This document shows, one piece after another, positions 17,455 to 24,201 of a stretch of 64,000 nt of DNA; position 1 is the stretch's first letter, and every line of letters starts with the position of its first letter. Origin of the DNA: Bdellovibrio sp. SKB1291214 (GTDB lineage Bacteria; Bdellovibrionota; Bdellovibrionia; Bdellovibrionales; Bdellovibrionaceae); NCBI RefSeq assembly GCF_002209355.2, contig NZ_CP106855.1:62001-126000 (forward strand). Reading direction: 5' to 3'. The translations under genes were made by a program, and so were the position numbers. The notes beneath the pieces are model-generated. The model was not told the DNA's origin. It saw only the letters and a list, made by a program, of their open reading frames with translations, and ran no database searches.

Positions 17455-18569
17455 AGTATCTAGTTTTATTGTTTCCACTTTTAGCAGGTTGCCAAATTAA
17501 TTATTTGGCAAGCTCTGCCTACAACCAAATGAAACTCCTTAACTCTCGCATCCCCATCGAAGAAGCGTTGAAAGATCCAAAGATTCCCGATGCAGATAAA
17601 AAGAAATTAGAACTGGCACAAAAAGCCCGCGCCTTTGCTGAAAATGATCTGCATCTAAAACCTACACAAAACTACACGAGCTACGTAAAACTGGATCGTC
17701 CCTATGCAACCTATGTGGTGAGCGCTGCCTACAAATGGGAATTAAAACATTATCAGTGGTCTTATCCGATCTTAGGAAAAATGCCCTACAAAGGCTACTT
17801 CAACGAACAAGACGCCAAAGCTGAAGCGCAAGAAATGCAAAAAGAAGACTTAGACACTTACATGCGTGGAGTAACAGCGTACTCAACTCTGGGGTGGTTC
17901 AAGGATCCTTTGTTGAGTTCGATGTTAAGCTATAAAGACTATGATTTGGTAAACACCATCATCCACGAAACGGTGCATGCCACGCTTTACATCAAAGGTA
18001 ACGCTGACTTTAACGAATCGTTAGCCAGCTTCCTTGGCAACAAGGGAGCCGAACAGTATTACCTAAAAGAAGAGGGAGCAAACTCCCCCACTCTGGCGCA
18101 AATCAAAAAAGACAACGAAGATGACAAGATTTTTTCAAAGTTTATCAGCCAAGAATTAAAAGAGTTAGCAACGTGGTATAAAAACCTTCCAACCACAGAA
18201 CGTGTCGAAGAAAAAAGGATGGCCCGCATTCAGGCCATCCAGGAAAAATTTAAAAAAGAAGTGCTTCCAACAATGCACACCAAGAACTATGAAAAGTTCA
18301 CCAACGCCAAACTCAACAACGCCCGACTGTTAGTGTATAAAACCTATCTCCAAGACCTAGCCGACTTCGAAACCTTGTACCAACAAAGCGGCAAGAACTT
18401 CCAAATCTTCATCGAAAGATGCAAAGCTTTAGAGGGAGAAAAAGACCCCGCAAAAAAACTGAAGGAACTCATTGGCACGAAATCAGAAAATGAACTCAGC
18501 GCCAATAATCCATCAGCAGAAACCCAACAGGACCAAAAGAAAAAAGAATCCAAAATCCCAACGCACTAA
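17442..18569 (+). CDS. HEXXH lipoprotein, putative aminopeptidase (PF10023-like)
   Basis: A 375-residue predicted lipoprotein (lipobox LAGC, Cys17). The N-terminal part, with YNQMKLLNSRIPIEEAL, matches the 'putative aminopeptidase' family. A zinc-protease signature HETVH is at residues 175-179, followed by NESLASF, a plausible third ligand. The C-terminal 180 residues are highly charged and helical, ending in a Lys/Gln-rich tail. The GTG start lies 13 bases inside the preceding barrel-protein gene, so the two are coupled. Probably acts in the periplasm or at the outer membrane. The peptidase activity is family inference. Confidence 0.82.
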   Translation: MDAIKYLVLLFPLLAGCQINYLASSAYNQMKLLNSRIPIEEALKDPKIPDADKKKLELAQKARAFAENDLHLKPTQNYTSYVKLDRPYATYVVSAAYKWELKHYQWSYPILGKMPYKGYFNEQDAKAEAQEMQKEDLDTYMRGVTAYSTLGWFKDPLLSSMLSYKDYDLVNTIIHETVHATLYIKGNADFNESLASFLGNKGAEQYYLKEEGANSPTLAQIKKDNEDDKIFSKFISQELKELATWYKNLPTTERVEEKRMARIQAIQEKFKKEVLPTMHTKNYEKFTNAKLNNARLLVYKTYLQDLADFETLYQQSGKNFQIFIERCKALEGEKDPAKKLKELIGTKSENELSANNPSAETQQDQKKKESKIPTH

Positions 18570-18817
18570 CGCGAACCAGAAAGGGAGCTGTTACCATGGG
18601 GTTCAAGGCAGCATCGCCGCGAACCCATCGGGATCTCAAGCGACCGCAAATTCCCCCCAAAGACAATTCGACACCGAATAATTAGTCTAACTTCCCAAAA
18701 CCGCACCACGCGCACCGATGCGGAATCCAAGCCACCTCTTTCGAGTCACTCTCTATATATAGATCCAATTAAGCTTTTGATTTTTATATGCGATATAATC
18801 GATGTCATGACGAACGA

Positions 18818-18986
18818 GGCTTTGCGACGAGCTGTGGAGGGCTCCTCCGTCGAGTTCCGCAGGCCTTTGTAGTCAACACGCAGCAACTGCCCACCATCGA
18901 ACCCAGATCGATTTTAAAATCCCAAAACCAACAAGAGCGAGGACTGTCCGAGTAAGGAGGAGCCCTCCACAGCTCGTCGCAAAGCC
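18818..18986. repeat. 169-bp element with perfect 31-bp inverted arms
   Basis: Arms 18818-18848 and 18956-18986 are perfectly complementary around a 107-base loop. Read on the minus strand, the loop ends AAGGCCTGCGGAACTCG just before the arm; the element at 9224-9365 has AAGGCGTGTCGCGGAACTCG in the same place, and both outer arm ends share CGAGG-CTTTG. The arms themselves differ but each pair matches fully. No reading frame or T tail explains it. Confidence 0.85.
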
Positions 18987-19083
18987 GGCGCTTGTTCCAT
19001 AACAATCCCTTATACATCCCATAACAAAAGCAAGAAAAGCTAAATTAAATCATATATTTAGAGCCAATTTGACTCTGAAACAG

Positions 19084-19099
19084 TGGCACTGTCATTGCT
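19084..19099 (+). promoter_or_regulatory. Sigma-54 (RpoN) -24/-12 promoter
   Basis: TGGCAC, five bases, TTGCT: an exact match to the -24/-12 consensus, with GG and GC twelve bases apart. It points towards the ECF sigma gene, giving a leader of about 115 bases. Confidence 0.8.
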
Positions 19100-19224
19100 A
19101 TAGAGAAAGGTGTAGGCACGTTGGTTTGGGGGAACGAATTTACGATGTGCAGGGGGAGTTGCCAAAGCTCTTCTGGGAAAAAAATTCAGGAAGTTAACCG
19201 AATTTATACAGAAGCGAGTCTTAT

Positions 19225-19836
19225 ATGCAGAAAGATCTAATAGGGTTATCGGATCTTGAACTGGTTGAAAAAGTGAAGTCTGGAGACAGAAGATCTTTTT
19301 CCGAACTCGTGAAACGACATCAGAGAAGTGTACTGCGACTGAGTTTGAGATTCATGAAGGACACGGATGCCGCGGAGGATGTGACTCAAGAAGCTTTCAT
19401 CAAAGCTTACGAGAAACTAAATTCCTTTGAGGGTCGTGCTTCTTTCAAGAGCTGGTTATTTCAGATCGCGGTAAATACTGCACGCAACAAATTGCGCGAA
19501 TTCAAAAGAGACACTGTTGATTTTGAAGATGCGAATTTGGCAGTAGATGCGGAGGCTGAAAACACTCTCGTACACACGGCGGTTGCTGACATCCTTCAGA
19601 AAGAAGTAGAGAAGCTGCCGATGAAACAAAAGACAGCTTTGGTTCTGCGCGTGTATGAGGATCTTAGCTTTAATGAAATTGCTGATATTATGGAATGTCC
19701 ATATGACACAGCGAAGGCGAATTACCGCCATGCCTTATTGAAATTACGTCAGACTTTTGAGGAACAAGGTGACCTTAGAAGCTGGAGTGAAGAAGTTGGT
19801 GGCTTCTTCCAAACATACGCTGAAGCGGAAGGATAA
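19225..19836 (+). CDS. ECF RNA polymerase sigma factor
   Basis: A 203-residue group 4 sigma factor. Region 2 is clear (FSELVKRHQRSVLRLSLRFM, then DAAEDVTQEAFIKAYEKL) and so is region 4 (PMKQKTALVLRVYEDLSFNEIADIM, then YDTAKANYRHAL). It closely follows the RpoE pattern. A membrane protein that is a good anti-sigma candidate starts 7 bases after its stop, then a Spy/CpxP-like periplasmic protein, so this looks like an envelope-stress module. Unusually, the promoter in front is of the sigma-54 type. The ribosome site before the ATG is weak. Confidence 0.93.
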   Translation: MQKDLIGLSDLELVEKVKSGDRRSFSELVKRHQRSVLRLSLRFMKDTDAAEDVTQEAFIKAYEKLNSFEGRASFKSWLFQIAVNTARNKLREFKRDTVDFEDANLAVDAEAENTLVHTAVADILQKEVEKLPMKQKTALVLRVYEDLSFNEIADIMECPYDTAKANYRHALLKLRQTFEEQGDLRSWSEEVGGFFQTYAEAEG

Positions 19837-19843
19837 AAAGCGA

Positions 19844-20326
19844 ATGGATCAAAGAGAGACCATGAATCGTTTAGATAAAGTCCGCAAAAATCTGAAGGCC
19901 AATGACGACCTTGAGATGACTATGAGTGATGATTTTTTTGATCGGCTCCATGATAAAATTATGATGGAGGTCGAACATAAAGTGATCGAGCCGACGCCTA
20001 TGCTGATGCGACCGCGAAATTTGTTGCGCGCTCATTGGCGGGGTTGGCTTTATCCCGCCGGGGGCATCATGTCTGTCATACTTATGACAGTATTTTTAGC
20101 TCCCCAATTGGCTAAGGTAAATCAGGGTATGCAGCGTGCCGGCTTACTTAGCGACGGACGCGAAAGAATTGTCACGGAAGCGATTTTATCTCCTGAATAC
20201 TTGTCCCAGACTTTAATCTCCAGTCAGACGGATTCTGACTTTTTTGTGGACGTAGCCCGCGAATCATCTGAAAATTTCAAAGTAGCTAAACTTCAAAAAA
20301 TTATGGGTGGCAGAACAACACGCTAG
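19844..20326 (+). CDS. Single-pass membrane protein, candidate anti-sigma factor
   Basis: A protein of about 160 residues with a charged cytoplasmic N-terminal domain (about 70 residues), one membrane helix (about 82-101, YPAGGIMSVILMTVFLAPQL) and a periplasmic tail of about 60 residues. This is the layout of anti-sigma factors, and it sits directly after the ECF sigma gene. No zinc-binding HxxxCxxC motif is seen, so it is not a ZAS-type protein. The ATG at 19844 follows GGAAGGA; an ATG at 19862 with AGAGAGA is equally possible. Function is inferred from position and topology. Confidence 0.7.
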   Translation: MDQRETMNRLDKVRKNLKANDDLEMTMSDDFFDRLHDKIMMEVEHKVIEPTPMLMRPRNLLRAHWRGWLYPAGGIMSVILMTVFLAPQLAKVNQGMQRAGLLSDGRERIVTEAILSPEYLSQTLISSQTDSDFFVDVARESSENFKVAKLQKIMGGRTTR

Positions 20327-20337
20327 TCACCCTTCAG

Positions 20338-20838
20338 GTGAAGATCGTGCGCTTGTTTTTTTCATCTCTTATTCTTTCAGCTTTCATGATGCAGCCTTTA
20401 GCTGTTTTCGCTCAGAGTACGTCTGCACCAAAGCGAAATCAGCTTGAGGAGCTCATGATCTGGAAAATGAGCGATGAGCTAAAACTAACAGCTAACGAAG
20501 AAAAGAAATTTTCTGAAATCATCAAAGACCTTAATAAAAAGAAAGCTGATCTGAATCGCACTTTGCAATCGTCACTTGATACCTTGGTGAGTAGCAAAGA
20601 TGCCAAGAAGCGCGAGTCAGAATTTGCTTCTTATAAAAAGACACTTCAAGCATTTAACAAAATCAGCGAAGATGAGTTGGACAAACTAAAATCTCTTTTG
20701 GGGACAGAACGTACGATTCAGTATCTTCAAATAAAACAAGACCTAGCTACAAGAATTAAAGCTACCTTGACCAATCCTGATGCTACAATGAAAGATGAAA
20801 AGAAGCCCTTACCGGCTCCAAAAGTTATCATCGAATAA
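20338..20838 (+). CDS. Periplasmic Spy/CpxP-like helical protein
   Basis: A 166-residue exported protein: signal peptide (FFSSLILSAFMMQPLAVFAQ), then a fully helical, Lys/Glu-rich body with no Cys. The pattern 'LTANEEKKFSEIIKDLNKKK' followed by heptads to LLGTERTIQYLQIKQDLATR is that of the LTXXQ/Spy-CpxP group of periplasmic chaperones and stress sensors. It is the third gene of the sigma/anti-sigma cluster, 11 bases after the membrane protein, and may sense or buffer envelope stress. The GTG start lacks a strong ribosome site. Confidence 0.72.
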   Translation: MKIVRLFFSSLILSAFMMQPLAVFAQSTSAPKRNQLEELMIWKMSDELKLTANEEKKFSEIIKDLNKKKADLNRTLQSSLDTLVSSKDAKKRESEFASYKKTLQAFNKISEDELDKLKSLLGTERTIQYLQIKQDLATRIKATLTNPDATMKDEKKPLPAPKVIIE

Positions 20839-20849
20839 ATTGAGTACAA

Positions 20850-21347
20850 ATGTCATTACAACTGTCTTTTTCCGTTGCCGAGAAAACGACGACGCTGACT
20901 CTTAAGGGAAGCCTGAATGAGTACTCGTCGGCGCTGGACGGTGTGGAAGTAAATCCCAATTTTGATTTGATTTTAGACCTGAAAGATCTAGAGTCGATCA
21001 ATTCATTGGGTATCAGAAATTTTCACTCATGGATTTACAGCATTCGCTGCCAACGACTGCGCCTATTTCACTGCCCCCGCGTTTTCGTGAATCAATTGAA
21101 CTTAGTGGCGGGATTCTTACCGCCAAAAACAGAGATCGAAAGCTTCTTTGTTCCTTACTATTCCGAAAAAACCAATGAAGAGTCCCTGATCCTTTTCACC
21201 AGGTTTCTGGAATACAAATCTGTGGACGGAAATATCAAAATTAGTTTCCCCAAGGTAACAGATTCACAAGGAAACATGATGGAACTTGATGTTTTGGAAG
21301 AAAACTACTTCCGCTTTCTGAACTCCTACACACTCAATCAGATTTGA
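20850..21347 (+). CDS. STAS-like domain protein
   Basis: A 165-residue soluble protein. The first 100 residues resemble a STAS (anti-sigma-antagonist) fold: two strands (LQLSFSVAEKTTTLTLKGSL), then FDLILDLKDLESINSLGIRNFHSWI, where the Ser of 'INSLG' falls at the position phosphorylated in SpoIIAA-type proteins. The rest (about 110-165) is not recognised. It starts 11 bases after the Spy-like gene and may belong to the same transcript as the ECF sigma factor, which would make a second regulator in the cluster. The STAS call is by pattern only. Confidence 0.55.
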   Translation: MSLQLSFSVAEKTTTLTLKGSLNEYSSALDGVEVNPNFDLILDLKDLESINSLGIRNFHSWIYSIRCQRLRLFHCPRVFVNQLNLVAGFLPPKTEIESFFVPYYSEKTNEESLILFTRFLEYKSVDGNIKISFPKVTDSQGNMMELDVLEENYFRFLNSYTLNQI

Positions 21348-21419
21348 CGGAGCAATAACTCCATCACTGACTCCACGCTTCAATGCGATAATTAATGCAA
21401 AATTTAGGTTTGTGTGGCG

Positions 21420-21449
21420 ACATGTTTCCTATTCGAGGTGGAAACATGT
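21420..21449 (+). promoter_or_regulatory. Perfect hairpin covering ribosome site and start codon
   Basis: ACATGTTTCC and GGAAACATGT are perfect inverted halves around TATTCGAGGT. The loop and right arm hold the ribosome site (GAGGTGG) and the right arm contains the ATG at 21446. In RNA this stem would hide the start; as DNA it could be an operator. Confidence 0.6.
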
Positions 21450-22093
21450 CAAACACACTTAAGATCCTTCTTTCTTCAGTTCTGTTGTGCTTTTCAACTT
21501 CTGCATTGGCAGTCGGCGACGAAGTTCAAAATGGTGGCGACGTTATCGCCTGCCCAAGCCTTGAAGTTCCAATTTATAAATCATTGGATCTTTACGAAGG
21601 AAAAATGGTTTACGGTTTGGAACCCGCTTTGATTCAACAAAATGATTTTCGTGTGATCGTAAGTCAGCTGATTGATCGCATTGCTAAGTTCGATACAACT
21701 CGCGCCAATCTTTATCGCTCCTTCTTGCGTAATTTAAGTGATGAAGGTCGCATGGTGCCTGGCAGTGAGTTTGGCAATATCAAGGACGAGGGTTTTATCA
21801 CCCTGCCTGAAGGTTGCTCTTTGAAACAAGCAGCGGGCCAATTTCAAAAACACACTCCAGAAGGTATTAAGTATATTTTCAACGGTGCTATCTGGAATGA
21901 GATGAAGCCAATTCCGCGTGCCGCTTTGGTTATGCATGAGTTTGTATATCGTGAAGTGTTGATGCAGAAAAACGCACCTCCAACTTCAGTGAAAGTGCGT
22001 TACTTCAATGCCTTTATTCATTCTAAAAAAATGTTGAATAGTTCTAACAAAGAATATTCGGCTGCTGCGGCTTTCGCGGGCTTGAATCGTTAG
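21446..22093 (+). CDS. Secreted hypothetical protein
   Basis: A 215-residue exported protein with signal peptide (LLSSVLLCFSTSALA) and no recognised family. A fragment VMHEFVYREVL near residue 170 resembles a segment seen in several secreted Bdellovibrio proteins; it is not a full HEXXH motif. Two Cys in the mature part (IACPSLE and LPEGCSLK) could form a disulfide. ATG 21446 is chosen because GAGGTGG precedes it and the signal peptide starts there. A perfect 10-bp hairpin spans exactly this start. The stop overlaps the convergent glycine-rich gene's stop by four bases. Confidence 0.7.
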   Translation: MSNTLKILLSSVLLCFSTSALAVGDEVQNGGDVIACPSLEVPIYKSLDLYEGKMVYGLEPALIQQNDFRVIVSQLIDRIAKFDTTRANLYRSFLRNLSDEGRMVPGSEFGNIKDEGFITLPEGCSLKQAAGQFQKHTPEGIKYIFNGAIWNEMKPIPRAALVMHEFVYREVLMQKNAPPTSVKVRYFNAFIHSKKMLNSSNKEYSAAAAFAGLNR

Positions 22094-24201
22094 TAGCCTC
22101 TGAAAAACCATACGGGCGAACCAGTGAACTTTATAACTGAAGTTCCTGCGCTGCCCGAGGTATACCCAGTTCCTCCTGCCACACTGACAGTTCCGGAGAG
22201 CGATCCGAAATAGTAGATCGCAATACGCCCCCCGCCGCCGCCACCACCATAGCCTGATTCACCATTGCCACCTTTAGCAGTGATCCCATTCGTCACGGAT
22301 GAAATATTGCGGGTGATAATCCAAATACTTCCACCAGAACCACCGCCGCCGCGACCGATTGAATAAGAACCACCATCAGCGACAAGACTTCCCCCCGTAC
22401 CGATCGTTAAAGTATTAGTAATAACGAGCTTGATCGCACCACCACCGGCGCCGCCATAACCGCGCGAGCTGTTGCTCCCCCCGCCAGAGCCAAGATCCAC
22501 AGGGGCCGTGGAGGAACCATACGTACCGCCACCTGCTTGCCCCTGATTGCTGGCTGCGCCGGCTCCACCATAACCTCCGCCGCCACCGCCGCCCGTGCCG
22601 GAATTAGAAGCACCCGCACCCGTTCCAGAGCCAGAGACATTTCCGTCAAGCGTCCATACCTTAGCACTCGGAGCGATCGTTATATTGTTGTAGGTGTAAG
22701 TGCCGCTTTGCAAAGTGCTTGATGCAGGAAAATACAAATTATTATTAGTCGTATCGACAACTACAACGGAACCTACTGTCGCACCTGCAGTTATTCCAGC
22801 TCCCGATCCCGGGCTGACATCAAAAGTTAAAGATGAGCTGAAACTGCCAGAATAATAAACCGCAATGCGGCCTCCGCTGCCAGCAGAGCCTGTGTCGTAT
22901 CCAGCACCGCCCACCGCTTGAATTTTACCACTTCCTAAAACATTTGCGCCAACGATCCAAACACTTCCACCAGCTCCGCCGCCGGGGTCATAAGAGATCG
23001 AATAGCCATACATTCCATCCGAATCGATCGTGCCGTTGATGGTGAATGTCCCTGACGCAACCATCTTAATCGCACCACCACCCATGGCGCCAAAAGCGTC
23101 TCCCGCGGTACCTCCACCTGATCCATACGTCGTTGGTTCCAGCATAGAGCCATAGACTCCACCACCAGCAACATTGCTGGTCGAAGTTCCTGCAGCAGCT
23201 CCTCGGCCCCCATGGCCACCGCCACTGCAGGTATAACCATTGCAATTTCCTTTTGCTGTTCCCAGATTTGCTTTGTAGCCACGCCCCTGATTTGAGACAT
23301 AAATACCAGAGGCAATAGTAATATTCCTAAAAGAATAAGTTCCGTTTCCAATCATTGACGACGTATTTATGTAAAGATCGTTATTCGTGGAATCGATCAA
23401 AAATGCAGACCCATTTACTCCAGTCATATTGGCTGAAGAAGTTCCGCCATTAGCAGTCACCGCTCCCGTGTACGAGGACGTTCCATAGTAAACGGCAACC
23501 AATCCGCCACCGCCCCCCCCTGAATAAGTGGAAACACCCGCTCCCCCGTTTGCGCGAATGGCACCGGCACCGGCGAGTGTTCCCGCATTAATCCAAATAC
23601 TTCCACCAGCTCCGCCTCCTGAAGCCATTCCCCCTGATGAAGCTCCAGCAGCGCCCCCATTTGCGGTGATGATACCACTAACAGTCAAGGTGCCTGCGAC
23701 ATTCAATTTAATAGCACCACCGCCAGCTCCAGGTGTTGTAGATCCGGCTTGCCCCCCGCCCGATCCCAACGTCACAGGCTCCAGATTAGATCCGTAAGGA
23801 TCACACATTGTCACCAGATCCTCACCGAAACCTCCGAAGCCCCCATGACATCCACCAACTGTTGATGGTCCGACGCCAGGTCCCGTATTGGCGGCATAGC
23901 CTTTAGAGTCCGCGCTGATCGTTCCGCTGACCGTGATTGAGTCAGCATTTATAATAACGCCCGAGTTGGTGGCAGTATCCCCCGACAGAGTGAGCGCTCT
24001 GGAGGCGTTTACAATAAGGGTCGTAAATGTGTAGGTACCTGGATTTAATGTGACGGCACCCGTGATCGTCACCACACCGGCAGATGTGTAATCTCCAGGA
24101 GATTTAGTTACTCCTGTCCAACTTTCATCACCGTAAGCGTTCACATTTGCAAACAGCATGGACAGAAAAAACCAGATGCGAAGGCCGGGGTTAATTCGCA
24201 T
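22090..24201 (-). CDS. Secreted glycine-rich repeat protein
   Basis: A 703-residue exported protein (signal about 1-24, LRIWFFLSMLFANVNAYG). After a lead-in (YTFTTLIVNASRALTLSGD) come about three copies of a 170-180-residue module. Each has a glycine-rich stretch (GGGGGGGRIAVYY type), a GSIWI strand, a TVSG-TANGG strand pair, and a linker like NNDLYINTSSMIGNGTYSF. This suggests a repetitive beta-solenoid or fibre on the cell surface. The ATG at 24201 has GGAG 9 bases ahead and overlaps the end of the upstream fibre gene by 11 bases, so both are made together. The role, perhaps adhesion or matrix, is inferred. Confidence 0.75.
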   Translation of the reverse strand: MRINPGLRIWFFLSMLFANVNAYGDESWTGVTKSPGDYTSAGVVTITGAVTLNPGTYTFTTLIVNASRALTLSGDTATNSGVIINADSITVSGTISADSKGYAANTGPGVGPSTVGGCHGGFGGFGEDLVTMCDPYGSNLEPVTLGSGGGQAGSTTPGAGGGAIKLNVAGTLTVSGIITANGGAAGASSGGMASGGGAGGSIWINAGTLAGAGAIRANGGAGVSTYSGGGGGGLVAVYYGTSSYTGAVTANGGTSSANMTGVNGSAFLIDSTNNDLYINTSSMIGNGTYSFRNITIASGIYVSNQGRGYKANLGTAKGNCNGYTCSGGGHGGRGAAAGTSTSNVAGGGVYGSMLEPTTYGSGGGTAGDAFGAMGGGAIKMVASGTFTINGTIDSDGMYGYSISYDPGGGAGGSVWIVGANVLGSGKIQAVGGAGYDTGSAGSGGRIAVYYSGSFSSSLTFDVSPGSGAGITAGATVGSVVVVDTTNNNLYFPASSTLQSGTYTYNNITIAPSAKVWTLDGNVSGSGTGAGASNSGTGGGGGGGYGGAGAASNQGQAGGGTYGSSTAPVDLGSGGGSNSSRGYGGAGGGAIKLVITNTLTIGTGGSLVADGGSYSIGRGGGGSGGSIWIITRNISSVTNGITAKGGNGESGYGGGGGGGRIAIYYFGSLSGTVSVAGGTGYTSGSAGTSVIKFTGSPVWFFRGY

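Larger units (their letters stand above)
18570..19224. other. 655-bp intergenic region with inverted repeat and sigma-54 promoter
   Basis: No convincing protein gene. From the left: a weak stem (GGGTTC/GAACCC, 18601-18632) after the lipoprotein gene; about 170 AT-rich bases; the 169-bp inverted-repeat element; then the promoter at 19084 and a 115-base leader ahead of the ECF sigma gene. A 31-codon frame from 19145 overlaps the sigma start but has no sign of being real. Confidence 0.6.

Noticed and set aside
18805-19017. A 70-codon minus-strand frame across the inverted-repeat element
   Set aside because: It is made by the palindromic arms; its ends are the arms themselves and it has no ribosome site.
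19145-19240. A 31-codon ORF overlapping the ECF sigma start
   Set aside because: Weak start context and no family; the 115-base leader is explained by the sigma-54 promoter.
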